64,000 bases of DNA from Vesta saturnalis (GCA_036346205.1 JARFJB010000102.1:2132001-2196000); one strand, 5' to 3'. Shown: positions 10,986 through 23,131, counted from the first letter of the stretch. The notes: generated by a model from the letters alone, not told the origin. Program-made: numbers and translations.

Positions 10986-11408
10986 TCTGTCGCCCGTGCT
11001 TTAAAGGCGCTTCTATACGTGTATTATACAGGGCAGTCCGAACATCGGTATCGAACGTAAGCCCCTTCTCGCATAAGAGCCTTTGTGATTTTTATTACAA
11101 ATCTCTTAATTCCAAAAAAGAACTTAGCCTTTTTACTCTCATCGTTCGGCATCGTGACCTTTGCCGCTTCGGAGTTAGATCTGTCACTGCTTGCATACAG
11201 ATAATACGAAGAAGCGGTCATCAGTAGAGGAGCCAGGGTCTAGCAGCAAGCAGGAGCGGTCGGAATACAGCAGGAGCGAAGAACGAAACAAAAGAAGCAT
11301 CCAGGACAGCGCCACCGCCAACTACAGGATCGACGTCGGGTAAACAATAGGTACTGGTTAATAAAAAATATGTTTTAATTACTTTAATATATTGTTTTAT
11401 TTTAACAC

Positions 11409-12600
11409 TTGTTTCCTCCTTTTTCTATTTGGGTCTCTGATTTCCAAGTCTATTCCTCGGGGTGTGAGGCTGCGCCTCGGCGGAGACCCGGCCTTTCTTT
11501 AAAACACTTTCTTTTGCTTTTACTTTTCAAAACCTGCTTAACAACAACTGCGATGGTTAAGCACGGTCGCCACCGTGCTACCGTAACCCCCGACGCTGCC
11601 CCTCCACCTACACCTACACTCATAACACACACATACGCACACACCCTCACTTCTCCACCACCATCCTCACGTACACGCTCCCAATCAAACTTCTCGTCCA
11701 TTTCCACCTCATCCACATACTTGCCCATCTCAACACGCTCCACCGCCTCCACAAAACCACACAAACCCACCCTCCTACCCGCACCCTTCCAGCCACCTGT
11801 ACCTGCCATGTTTCTACACCCGTTTCTCCCAATCCTAATCCCACCCGCTCACAATCCTCGAGGTACTGCATCCGCAATATCTCGAAATCCATAACCACAC
11901 AGAAATCCATTAAAACCCTTAACCTTCTCTGGTTAAATTTAATGTTTAACCATAACCACACCTGTCTCCCAGAAACCTCTTCTCCCTTGCCGAATGGTAC
12001 ACAGCTTAGGCTGCGACACAATTTCGGTGATCCCACAGTAACCTTGACCCAACTATCCGGTCCCAGTCTCTCCAACTTCAACCCTAGACCTCTCTCCTTT
12101 CCTGCACGATTCATCACGTAGATAAGGACATCCTAGAACCCGAGATTCTCGGTGCGATCGATCTTCCACATGTGAGGAAGGCCGATCGCATCACCGCTAA
12201 GCGGCAACATCCCCATATCCCTTATCCGTATCGTAACCTCGTCCCGAACCACACTTGAGCACCTCCTCTCACGCGGTGTCGTCATGTTCGGGCGACGCTA
12301 CAGTTGCAAACCATCCTTTATTTCTCAACCTCTTCCCAAGTATTGTTCCACCCGCACGCAGGTAGGGCATACAGCTGAGGAGTGTCCTACCCGTGCAATC
12401 CGTTGTCCCAACTGTGGCGAAAGCAACAGATCCTCGTGCAAATCCTAGGCTAACCCAAGGTGTGACAACTGCCAGGAAGCTGACCCTTCCTACTCATTCG
12501 AGTACCGGAAGCGGCGGGAACCTCCCAGTTCTTCGTCGAAGATGGCTTCCCTCGAACCTCTTCTTCCGAAGAGTTCGACTCGGAAAACACAGCCCACCTT
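11409..12600 (+). pseudogene. LINE ORF1 (gag-like, CCHC zinc knuckles), broken
   Basis: A Pro/Thr/Ser-rich N-terminal part is open from 11409 to 11894. After several breaks, zinc-knuckle-like segments follow at about 12355-12480: VGHTAEECPTRAIRCPNCGE, then after a stop RCDNCQEA. This order is typical of LINE gag proteins that coat the element RNA. In-frame stops and frameshifts make it non-functional. Antisense ORFs at 11450-11809 and 11647-12117 are shadows. Confidence 0.65.
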
Positions 12601-12814
12601 AAACCCTCTCCCGACACCGAATCCCTATCCATCAAAGACTTCCTTCAAATCCTCACCCACTCCCTCCTCCAGATGTTCCCCGACCGGCGAGGCAGGGTTG
12701 TCCGCACCCTAGATTCGCTATCCCGAAACTTCTTCCAACGGAGGAACAACATCTGCGTATCCGGTACGCGGATGAAGGCCGCCGTAATCTACCAACCCAA
12801 TCATTAACTCCTTC

Positions 12815-15560
12815 CATAATGGATGTCCTGGTAGGGACAGTTAATGCCAGTGGCGTTTATCGGAAACCCACGTTACTTAAACACTTTTTACACTCACAAT
12901 ACACACATCCTTTCCATCACGGAAATAAAACTCACACCCACATGCTTAATTAAAAATTGCTTCCCATCTACTCCTTTTAACTTCCTACGCACCTACAGCA
13001 TCTCGAATGCGTTGCGGCGATGGTGCACTTTCCCACTCTACAGTATTTATTTCATACTGCATCCGCCCGACCACAACACCCTTTCCGATGACCTCTTAAT
13101 CTACGTCTCTAGCTTCCCTAATTCAGTTATCCTAGGTGATTTCAATTCCCGACACATCCAATTCCGTGACACCGCAACTAATGGCAACGGTAACACGCTA
13201 TCATCGGCTCTGTTGCATTTGCCGCTATTGCGAATCGCCAACACACAGCCAACATACTTCGAACATTTAGGTGCCTCAATAGTAGATCACATCATAGTCT
13301 CCGAACTCATAGTTATTATTTATTATTATTTCGATCGTGAGTACTTCCTAGGCACCAAGATCACATCAGATCACATACCACTACTCGTCAAAACTTCATT
13401 TTGTCCAACTCCCCCTACACCTCAAAACACAGTCATTAAAGATTTTTCAAAAGCAGACTGGAATGTGTTCTCCGAATACATCTCCAACAACCTTCCTACA
13501 CCAAATCTTGAAACGATCCAAGATCTCGAGAGAGCCATTAGAGACCTAACTTCCGTAATTACGGAAGCGGTCGATATCTCTGTACCACTAAAAAACATCG
13601 ACACTTCCCGCAAACCGCAATCCAGTGACCCGGCTCTCAAAACCGAATACAATCGCCTTAACGCATTAATCAGGCGAGAAGCTAACAAACACACCAAAGA
13701 CTCCTGGTCCAAAGCCACCCCCCCAGCTAGATTATAGAAATGGTAAACTCTTCTGGCAACAGTTCGATAGACTAACCAGAAGGAAAGTCAACCCTAAATC
13801 CCACCTAACCGACCTACAGGGCAACCTAAACTCCTCCGACCAAGGAAAGGCCGATTTCTTTGGTCATCACCTCCAATCCATTTTCCAACCCCCCTATGGT
13901 CTCCAATCCGATAACCGGTTCAAGGCACTCCTCAAGGGTCGCCTTGAAGAATTCCGCAACCTTAACCTTCCTGAAATCCAACTCGATCACGAAAATCCTT
14001 TTTATGGCCCATCACACCCGACCAGATAGACTCATATTTCAAAAAATGGAAAATTCTGACCCAGGTCATAACGGCCTAAATCGAAAAATCCTCCGTCATT
14101 TATCCGACCCAGCCCTCCGATTACTCTCCAACATCTACAACCAATGCTTAATCCTATCCAACCCCGACGGGCTATAAATCGGCCTCTACTGTCATGATAC
14201 CCAAACCCCAGGCCGACCTAACCTCCCCCTCCCCCTATAGACCAATCTCCCTCCCCTCCTGAGTTGCCTCGGAAAATGCTTCGAGCAGATTCTAGCCAGG
14301 CGACTCAGGGACCACATCAAATTCAACGACCTCCCTCCCAATAGCCGTTTCGGCTTCCGTCCCAACCGAAAGGGTCACGATCCCTTGTTGAAGCTGCTTA
14401 CAGAGACCACCAGAGCATCCAATCCCAAGCAATGCAATCTGGCTGTGTTCCTGGACATTAAGCAAGCATTCGACAGGGTCTGGCACGCCGGTCTCGTGCA
14501 CACGATCCGTAACCTCAACGTTTCCGACCCCTTCTCCAAACTCCTACTCTCGTACCTGACCAACGGTCAGTTCGGGTCAAAGTAGGGTAAACCTTCTCAG
14601 ATCCTTTCCAACCTAAAGCAGGCGTACCGTAAGGGTCTGCCTTAGCCCCGATCCTCTATATTATCTTCGCATCCGACATTCCCGAAGTCACACAACCAGG
14701 AGTAGTCGTTGCGCAGTTTGCGGATAACACTGCCTTCTGGATGGTTAATCGGATCACCGAAACGGCCTCCCGCCTCATATCCAAAACCATTCGGAACTTC
14801 TCCAACTGGGCGGAGCGGTAGACTCTCCGTCAATCCCACCAAAACCTAAACAATCCTCTTCCGACATCGGAATTAGATAAGTTCCCAAAGCTTGCCTCCA
14901 GAAACGTTTACCTCACCCTAAACCAAGGAAGACTACCACGCCAACAAGAAGTCACCTACCTCTTTACTAGAACCCTCAATTGGCTCCCCGATGTACAAAG
15001 AACACTTAACAGGATAAGAAACCGCGCAAACCTACAGGGCGCCCTCCGGGGTTGAATCAGAGGTTGCCATCCCAAAACACTACAACACACTTACAAAACA
15101 TATATTTGCCCTGTTATGGATTTCCGAGCACCCATATACACTAACATAAACCCCAATCACATTTCCTCTATTGCTTCCTGTGAACGCACAATACTCAGAC
15201 ACATACGCAGGTTACCTCTCAGGTACCCTAGCGACCTCACTACACAACACGCAAACACAAACACACCAACCATCACACACAGAATCCAAATACTACAGAA
15301 AAACGTTGCACATAAAAGAATCTTCGGCGACACTATCCTACCAATCCCTACAACTAACGTTTTCCCAATCCCCACGAATAAAACCTAAATTAACATTCAA
15401 CATCCCCCCGGGATCCTTACACAACTCCTTGAGTAGCTCCCCGAGGAGATAGAAGAATCCCTAGATAATATCCCAAATGCCCTCCGCATCCCCCGTCTAT
15501 TCCATGACGACATAGCAAGAAACCGGACAACGAATCGGATTAACCACACTAAGCGCGCTA
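12815..15560 (+). pseudogene. LINE ORF2 (endonuclease-reverse transcriptase), broken
   Basis: The AP-type endonuclease is read at 12844-13737 with GDFNSRH (about 13136) and SDHIPLL (about 13367), the catalytic signatures of this nuclease family. Reverse transcriptase follows: the N-terminal region at 13.9-14.2 kb, then AVFLDIKQAFDRVWH (14444 onward), containing the first catalytic Asp. The polymerase box reads QFADNTAF at about 14714-14737, so the second Asp of the usual ADD is Asn, which alone should inactivate it. The C-terminal region is open at 15116-15388. Many stops and frameshifts lie between the blocks. Confidence 0.85.
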
Positions 15561-15604
15561 CACCCCACTAAACAACACACCCACGACAACCAATTAACAC
15601 TTTA

Positions 15605-16770
15605 TTAAATACTAAATAGTATATTGAGTATCAAGAACAGTAAGGGACGTTTACCGGTTGACGGCCATGTTTGGAGGCTGAGTAGTTTCAATTACCGACA
15701 TTAAAAAAATAATTCAAATTTGAGTAGTTTTCACAAGTTGAACAGCGCCAATTTGTAGGCGTCCGCATCTATGCTAAAAGAAAAAATAGGTTTATGTAAA
15801 TCTAAAAATATTAATAATTTTTTTGCATTTGTGGGCCGAGATCTAGACACAAACGGATGTCAGGCATCTCTATGTGCATCAACTACTAATGGTCATTAGA
15901 ACTACCCGTCACTACAATTTTGACTTACTTACTAAAGGAATTCCACCTTTAGTAAGGGATCTTTAACGCGTCAATCATTGTATTGCCACGAGACCTACAG
16001 TTTTACTTCCTATCCGAGAAGAAAGAGTGCTTTGGTTTTTCTCCGTTTATAGTAAAACGGCTATCGCCAGTTTGAACGCGCTCAATGAGCAACTTATATT
16101 GCACCAACGAGACCTACATGATAATCTTACTTGCAATCCGCATTTATTAGAACAGTATGAATGCTATCTGGTTCTTCTACACTGTCAAATATTCAGTTAA
16201 TGGATGAAATAAATTGGACTACCTCGTGCAGTTTGAAAGTTGCCGCAAGTGAAATGCTAATAATTATTCCACCAATCTTAGGCAGCTAATGACTAATCGT
16301 TTATAATGCAAAACGCATACTTAACACATGCATGAATTTTTATATCTCTTAATTCTACACTGTTAAATATTAACCAGTCTACGAATCTTGATGAAATAAA
16401 TTGACTATATATTAATGCGAATAGATTGCGCGTTATAAATTATCTATAATTATCAAAATGTTTGTTCATTCCTACAATGACGCAGAGTTTTTCTGTATAT
16501 TGGCAACTATGGTTAATGCGTGACTAATTATTATAATTTTTTGTCTGTTTCTAAAATTAATCAAATGATGACAATTGTTTCAATGATGGAATGTAGTTCT
16601 TTAATAATTTTATTGAATGTATCCTTGAACGGTGCTAGAATAATGTCACGTTGGTAACAGTGGTTACAGAACTCCATTTCCATTAGTCTCTTATTTGTAG
16701 TGTGCTTGTTCTCGTATCGGGCTAAGGCCAAAAGGCAACTTGCACCAATAATTAAATAAAAAATTAACAA
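15605..16770. other. AT-rich intergenic stretch; RPLP1 upstream region
   Basis: No gene, RNA or repeat was recognised. It should include the RPLP1 promoter and any non-coding first exon, but no TATA box or clear start site could be picked out. Confidence 0.5.
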
Positions 16771-16774
16771 CAAA

Positions 16775-17268
16775 ATGATTGCAAATAACGAATTAGCTTG
16801 CGTCTACGCATCTCTTATATTAGCAGACGATGACATTGCCATCACGGTAAGTTTAACCTCTTTATTTTATATACACGTGAGATTTTAAGGTATTCCTCGT
16901 ACATCTCATTTCTGCATAATGATATTTATCCATTCTACCAAGTTTTTAAGGAGTCTTTATTTAATATTACATTTCTCATATGTATTTTTGAATAGGGTGA
17001 AAAAATTCAAACAATTTTGAAAGCTGCCGGTGTCGATGTTGAACCTTACTGGCCAGGTTTATTTGCAAAATCACTGGAAGGTGTTAATATTAAAGACTTA
17101 ATCACAAAAATTGGTGCTGGTGCTGGATCTGCACCTGCTGGTGGTGCTGCCCCAGCTGGAGCACCAGCAGCTGCTGCTCCTGCTGCAGCTGCCGCTAAGG
17201 AAGAGAAGAAAAAAGAATCAGAACCAGAAGAATCAGATGATGATATGGGTCTTGGACTCTTTGACTAA
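16775..17268 (+). CDS. RPLP1: 60S acidic ribosomal protein P1
   Basis: Stalk protein of the large ribosomal subunit; heterodimers with P2 bind P0 and recruit elongation factors. Exon 1 (16775-16846) encodes MIANNELACVYASLILADDD and then IAIT. A GT-AG intron (16847-16995) separates it from exon 2 (16996-17268), which starts GEKIQTILKAAGVDVEPYWP. Total 114 residues, the usual length. The helical N-terminal dimerisation domain, the Ala/Gly/Pro hinge, the charged KEEKKKESEPEESDDD stretch and the terminal MGLGLFD motif that binds translational GTPases are all present. The start is the only ATG giving the conserved N-terminus. The gene looks intact. Confidence 0.97.
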
Positions 17269-17308
17269 GTGTACAAATTTCTTAATGTTTGTACTATAGT
17301 TTTTAAGA

Positions 17309-17314
17309 AATAAA
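17309..17314 (+). promoter_or_regulatory. Poly(A) signal of RPLP1
   Basis: AATAAA 40 bases after the RPLP1 stop codon. Confidence 0.8.
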
Positions 17315-18955
17315 CCTTTTTTTCATTAAGTGGTTAGTTTAAATATTTATTTTTGAGCAATAATGTGTTTGTCAAGTGCATACAAGGTGAGAACAATTGG
17401 TTTTGCTTAGTGACGAGACCTCTGGAATGAAAAATAATCAATCATTTGATTGTGCGGATAACTTGAGATATTTCGAGAGGTTATACGAAAATCATTTGAA
17501 TGTTCATAGAAATCATCACGTTGCTCATCACATTCATTCGTTCCTCTCGCTTCAGCGATCAGATCGAATTATTATTACACTCCGGCTTCGGTTGGAGTTG
17601 AGAATGTCACATATGAGTTACTTACAAACCTATCGCACAATTCGTATCCTGGCGTATGGGTTATTTTTGCTTGCACGGTGTTTAGTGTGGAATTATCAAA
17701 GCGTGCACTTTGATTTATTTAAATTCAACGAACATTAAAGATAATTATTCAAGTTTTAATGTTTGAAAGGATACGTAGCACAATTCTAAATACAACAAAT
17801 TCTTAAATTAGATGTGTGGTTCAGTATATATGAGTAAACTAAAATGTACAAAATAAAAAGAAAAAAATTCTTGCACAGCTTACATTCCACATTGGACTGA
17901 TTCGTTGATTTTATAAAAAAACTCAAACTAGATTTTTTATTACCAATACAGTGGCTAATTTTATTTTTTGAAATCGACTTGTTGCACAATTGATTTGACC
18001 TCTGTGGAACTAAACTAAACACTAATGAAAAGGAGAAAAAAATTGCAATCACCTTGACAAGACAGTTTTATTAGGTATCATAATAATTATTTATGTATGG
18101 CTTTACCACCTCCAACATCTTTGGTGGTAGCCGCACATGCAGCGGGGAAGCGATTAGGTTATCTAAGATAAAATATATCTGTGGTGATTGTACGGAGCTG
18201 ACTTGGTAATGTGAGACTTGAGAACTCGTGTTCTCAGAAACGAGTGATTGGCCAAAGTGACATCATTTTTCGAAATGAAATCATTCGATTGTAAATTTCA
18301 CTGGAGATGAAGTTCTGATTGTTGAAATCATTCAATTGTACCCATCACTACTTTAGCTTGCTGTGCAAAATGTACTTGTGTTAACCAACTGCTGATATTC
18401 TGAGAATTTTTGTGGTTAAAAAATGTTTAGTGATAAGCCAATTAGAATGTTTCGTGAATTAGAACAACTAGGTGTGTTAGGTAATTTTTTTCCGAAAGAG
18501 CTAAAAATATGCATTCACTACATGTTTGGTTAAGATTTTCATAGACTCGTTGGTGCTGCTCCAGTCGTATATGCTTCATATACTTCTTACCTTTTTGTGT
18601 AAAATTCAAAAGTGAGCAATAAGTCAATGTTTTTTTTATAAATATACTCAAAATATTTTAAAGGCTACAGAAGCAGAAAATTTGTACCATTAGTACATGT
18701 GTTTGGTTTACATCAAAGCAAGATTATGGATAGAAAAATCAAAAAGAGCTCAAACATAATCAAATCTGATTCACTTGGAATATAATGTCTATTAGGGGCA
18801 TGATCATCTGAGTCTTCAGAACTAGATCTTGGGACTCTGAAACTCTGCCAAATATGAATATTCCTCAATATATAAATGGCACAAACCCATGTAACCTGAC
18901 ATGCAAGAATAATCCTCTTGTCTGTCTAGATCTGGGTTGACCCATTTTATATATC
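17315..18955. other. Intergenic stretch with one unrecognised 113-codon ORF
   Basis: A plus-strand ORF at 17397-17738 starts 129 bp after the RPLP1 stop. It resembles no family I know, shows no domain and overlaps sequence just past the RPLP1 poly(A) site, so it is probably chance. Near-repeats of AAATCATTCGATTGTA-like words occur at about 17440, 18275 and 18325. Nothing else was recognised. Confidence 0.5.
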
Positions 18956-19519
18956 CAGGGTGGTCCAAAAGTCTGGAACAAAATTCATAATTTCCAAAAT
19001 TATTTTTGGAAAAACCTCTCGCACAGGTCGATTTTTATTTTTTGTTTGGCACATTTTAGCATAAATTTTTTATCAAAAACTTCCTTTCTGGAACGCATAA
19101 CAAATAAAAAAAAAACACTTTCGAATTTCAAAAAAGCAAATTTTATTTCTGCAACAAAGTAATAAGACATATGATAAGTCAGCTAATGATCACCGGAGAT
19201 GTTCAAACTGTTTACGTTCCAGAAAGAAAAAAGTAACGTATTGAAAAGGTCGCCATTTCGTTATACCTTAATCGATTGTTTTAAAATTTGGGGTTTGAAT
19301 TCTCATTGTTTAGAGCTTTCCAACTATGTGCCACATGACCCCTCTTTCCAAATAACTTTTTTTACAAAATGGCGCGTGGCCGCCATCTTGAGTTTTGGTA
19401 AAAATTTTTATGCTGAGATGTGCCCAACAAAAAATAAAAATTGACCTATGCGAGAGATTTTTCCAAAAATAATTATTTTAGAAATTATGAATTTTGTTCC
19501 AGGGTTTTGGACCACCCTG
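18956..19519. mobile_element. MITE with long terminal inverted repeats
   Basis: Both ends read CAGGGTGGTCCAAAA going inward, and the inverted similarity runs about 110 bp inward (matching CTCTCGCA...GGTC and AAAATTTTTATGCT blocks). Length is 564 bp with no coding capacity. The flanks are TA-rich (TATC / TATA), suggestive of a Tc1/mariner-type TA target, but a clean duplication is not evident. Confidence 0.85.
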
Positions 19520-19554
19520 TATATGTGTGTGTACTCAAAATATTCCCAGCATCT

Positions 19555-19800
19555 CGGCCAACATCTACATCATCTCTAAATCCTGATACTCAAGATTCTA
19601 TTAACATTCCGGCCTCTAATACAATTCCAAATTCAACGTCATATATTGGATCTGCAAATCGAAGCAGAACTCTATTACAAAATAATTAGTTAGCTTGTCT
19701 CATATTTCATATACTATATATCAATCATTCTTGACGAAGGGGACATAGCAAGTCCCCGAAACGTTGAATATTATATATTTCATGTTAATAAACACAAGTT
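19555..19800 (+). mobile_element. Possible Penelope-like element tail with hammerhead-like motif
   Basis: A short open frame ending at 19689 is rich in Ser/Asn/Pro. It is followed by TTGACGAAGGGGAC, a 7-nt loop, GTCCCC and GAAACGTTG (19731-19766). This resembles the CTGATGA-stem II-GAAAC arrangement at 29042-29072, which lies behind a Penelope-like ORF end. The assignment is by analogy only. Confidence 0.35.
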
Positions 19801-19853
19801 ATTCCGATTAATGTCTTTATTAAATAATACTACTTGTGGAAGCTTAAATAATA

Positions 19854-19858
<5 letters not shown>

Positions 19859-19921
<63 letters not shown>

Positions 19922-19923
19922 AT

Positions 19924-19960
<37 letters not shown>
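19859..19960. repeat. (TA)n microsatellite
   Basis: About 100 bp of nearly pure TA, interrupted by TGGATAGA. Tyr/Ile open frames here are artefacts. Confidence 0.97.
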
Positions 19961-19961
<1 letters not shown>

Positions 19962-20224
19962 TGGGACACATACTGAAAATGTTATCATCAGAAAAGGTTT
20001 TCCGGCTACTCGTCTAATGTCGTCTGGGTCGCCATGTCAATATGTTCTTCGTCCATCTGTTATCTGTAGTTCTTACGAGATGCCTCGCCCAATTCTGCTG
20101 TAAGTTGGTTATACATTCTATTATGTCAGTAATCCATGTTGTTTGTGTTAGCCATTTATTTGTTTTCCTGTCTCTTCTAGCTACGCTATCATCGATCGTT
20201 CCATTGCTTTGGACAATTTTTAGT

Positions 20225-20520
20225 TTGTCTGTCTCCGTCCCTCTCCGTCTCTCTCTGTCCCCCTCTGTCTCTGGCTGTATCTCTCTGTCTGTCTCTGTCT
20301 CCCTCTCCGTGTCTCTCTCTCCCTCTGTCTATCACTCTCTGTCCCTCGTGGTCTCTCTCTCTCTCTCTCGCTGCCTCTCTCTGTCTTTCTCTCACACTCT
20401 CCCTCTCCTCTCACACTTACATCACCCTCCCCCTCCCCCTCTCACTCTCTCCCCTCGCTCCATCTCACCCCTCCCACTCTCTCCCTTCCCTATCTCTTCT
20501 CCTCCTCTCTCGTTATATCA
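20225..20520. repeat. CT-rich low-complexity tract
   Basis: About 300 bp of irregular TCTC/CTGTCTC pyrimidine tract on the plus strand. It explains the long Ser/Leu ORF at 20042-20542 and its Arg/Glu antisense shadows. Confidence 0.95.
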
Positions 20521-20523
20521 CAC

Positions 20524-21231
20524 CTCAGAAAGTAACAGATAGATTCATTACTTTCGAAATCGTTAATTTGTGGTCAAAATCCTGCGACATGTCGATTTTT
20601 TTATTTTGATTTCGGACTTTATGCTGTCGCACATGTAGATGGCGCTGTGCACTTTCCGGATATGACGTCAAAGTTCATATTTTTAAATGGCAACCCTGTA
20701 TGTTTTTCGCAGAAATCGATGCAAATATTATTTGAAACAGTATGCACCATATTAATTATTAAATAATTTGAAAAGTGGTGCGGTGTTAGTTAAGAACTAA
20801 ACTGGTGTGATTGAAATGTTGGCTTTTGTCAAAGCAACAAGCAACTAGGTAACTCGATATGGAGTTTACTTTTTATTTTCCAGCGACCTAAAACCGTATA
20901 TTTATGTACCGTTATAGGTAGACTTGAAGTACGTATTTTTGCCACCGGAAGGCAAAACCCTTTCAAGTCTTATTACACTGCATCACTTTTCGAATTATGC
21001 CACATTTAATAATTAATATGGTGCGTACTGTTTCAAAGAATCCCAATAAATAGGGTATTTTTGAACTCAGAATTGCATCGATTTCCGCGAAAATAAAATA
21101 TGAATTCGCAGCGCCATCTACATGTGCGACACAGCATAAAGTCCGGAATCAAAATGAAAAATCGACGTGTCGCAGGATTTTGACCACAAATTAATGATTT
21201 TGAAAATAATGAATTTATGTTACTTTCTGAG
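20524..21231. mobile_element. Foldback-type non-autonomous element
   Basis: Arms of about 250 bp (20524-20780 and 20985-21231) are inverted copies beginning CTCAGAAAGTAACA, with matching blocks such as TTTGTGGTCAAAATCCTGCG and CATGTAGATGGCGCTG. The spacer is about 200 bp and holds a short hairpin around TAGACTTGAA. No coding capacity and no clear target duplication. Confidence 0.8.
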
Positions 21232-21234
21232 CGC

Positions 21235-22200
21235 ATTATGTACAACCATTAAATGGCCAGTGGTGTGCCATTAATGCTGTCTAGTAATAAAATACACAAA
21301 AAGATAAATTACCTATATCAAATACGAAACACGCCTACTATCCAAAAAGACTCTTACAAAGTAAACACATCATACAATGTATATTTAAGAAAAGAAAAAC
21401 TGTCAACCGGTTGTCATATCTGAGTTCTTTCTTTTCCAAAAAGATGTCACTTTTTCTGTATAATAAAACTATATGGTTTGCTCAAGTTATTTTGATTTAC
21501 TTCCATTTTTCCTCCTTTGGCGTAATTGTAAATTGTAGTGTTATATTTAAAGAAGTTATTGAATGTCAGAAGGTTAGGATGTTTACCTTTCATTTGATAA
21601 ACGTAATAAACATAAAAGAAGGTACTCCTCCGATGAAGAGTAAAGAAGTAGATCCCATGCCAATATGATGTTTAAAAACCCTTCTTGAAATAATGGTAGT
21701 ATTCTAATGACATTGCCTCAGCAATTTATGCATTAGTTTTTAGATCATTAATCAAAAATAAAAATACAAATAAATTATTAAACACATAGTAAATGTGTTA
21801 TGTTCATGTGCGATTGGTGTGTATTTCATGCTGACTACATGCTTTCAATTGATTTTAATTGTGACAATGTAGTACTTTCATGGTATAAGGTAATTCAATG
21901 AAATTGTATCTTATATATCGGAACCATATAGAGACATTTATTAAATTAGGAGAAAGTTGAAACTATGGAAGTGATATGAATGTATGTCATAAAAAACTTG
22001 CTGTGTAAGAAACAAAAATTTTATCTAACGCAACACTTCGACCTTGCTTGGTATTTGTAAATGTAGTAGTAATATATTGTCATAGATATTATGTAAGAAT
22101 GATTGTGCCTATTCTGTACAAAATTCGTTCAGTGTGAAGTAAACTTTAACAGATATGATGGTGAAACAAAAACCCAACACAAATAAAATGTAATTGTTTA
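21235..22200. other. Intergenic stretch, nothing recognised
   Basis: AT-rich; the 85-codon ORF at 21411-21668 has no recognisable feature. Confidence 0.5.
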
Positions 22201-22205
22201 GGAAA

Positions 22206-22211
22206 TTTATT
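22206..22211 (-). promoter_or_regulatory. Poly(A) signal of MRPS14
   Basis: AATAAA on the minus strand about 50 bases past the MRPS14 stop. Confidence 0.7.
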
Positions 22212-22259
22212 AGGTACATTCATTATATTAAAATGAAACTATAATAATTAAGAATAAAA

Positions 22260-22979
22260 TCACCACATAGCTCTTTGCACACCTGATAGTTTATTGTAAT
22301 CAGCTAAATGGCGAAAAACAAATCGACTAAGTCTCCAACGGTAAACAACACCACGTGGCCTAGAAGTAACTGCACAACGATTAACCAAACGTCTCCAAGC
22401 ACTATCTCTTGGCAAAGCATGAATTTCTGCATCTGTAATTTGTCGTAATTCTGGAGGTAAAATATCATTTTTTCTTATAGAATTGTATCTCAATCGTAAT
22501 GGTGTATACTCTGTCACTAGCTGTCTTCTTTTTGCATCACGTATCATACGAGCATTAACCCATTTTGTACGGATTTGCTGAAACTGTTATACATTAATCA
22601 AAGTCAACGTTACATTTGAATAATTACGTTTAAAGACGGTATTTTATTAAGAAAATTGGGAAAAGTATTAATTAACGACGACATTTTTTGAGGTTACAAA
22701 ATCGTAGAACTACTATACGAAAGATCTATTTTTAAAATTATTTAAACTATAACCATTATATAAAGCTGTATATTTTTTCTAATCAATACAAAATTGTTTT
22801 TGTCATAAAAATGGGATAAATAACACATTTTCTGTCTATATTCACATACAATAAATATAATAGGTTTGTACCTGTAGTTCCCCAAAATAAAGTAGTAGTT
22901 CTAGATCACAATGTACGTGTAATTTTGACTTTACTTCAGGTGAGGATGTGTTTGGAGTGTATTCTAAAGTTATATCCAT
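22260..22979 (-). CDS. MRPS14: Mitochondrial ribosomal protein S14 (uS14m)
   Basis: Small-subunit mitoribosomal protein near the decoding head. The main exon (22260 to 22577 or 22583, depending on which of two AGs is used) encodes QIRTKWVNARMIRDAKRR, then the conserved RKNDILPPELRQ, ALPRDS, TSRPRGV, WRLSRFVFRHLADYNKLSG and a final VQRAMW. This matches the whole conserved part of the family. The proposed first exon (22872-22979) opens with ATG, gives 36 codons and ends LQ before a GTACAA donor; it joins in phase 0. That N-terminus is acidic and does not look like a usual mitochondrial presequence, so the first exon is uncertain. The main exon is very secure. Confidence 0.88.
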
Positions 22980-23131
22980 TAAATAAGTTAATTCAATTAG
23001 CGCTATAAAGTATACGTGAATTTATAAGGTCTTATGTAATTAATTACTTTAAATCTTGGGTACGTAAAATTTCTAATAGTTTATATTCAGAGGTATAAAA
23101 CGACAATAAAACAACATAAATTCTAAGCTTC

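Larger units (their letters stand above)
11230..15600 (+). mobile_element. Degenerate C-rich non-LTR retrotransposon (LINE), Jockey-like
   Basis: Two-ORF LINE with a gag-like ORF1 (zinc knuckles) and an ORF2 with endonuclease and reverse transcriptase. The sense strand is conspicuously C-rich and G-poor compared with the AT-rich surroundings, which marks the borders at about 11.25 and 15.6 kb. The clade is an inference from order and motif style. A 3' tail was not resolved and the ends are approximate. Confidence 0.85.

Noticed and set aside
11024..11221. 65-codon minus-strand ORF before the LINE
   Set aside because: No recognisable family or splice signals; probably chance.
11450..12117. 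Antisense ORFs of 119 and 156 codons
   Set aside because: Shadows of the C-rich LINE ORF1 on the opposite strand.
17397..17738. 113-codon ORF just downstream of RPLP1
   Set aside because: No recognisable family, no promoter or splice support; kept only as a note.
20042..20542. 166-codon Ser/Leu-rich ORF
   Set aside because: Lies in the CT-rich tract and has no recognisable domain; antisense Arg/Glu ORFs are its shadows.
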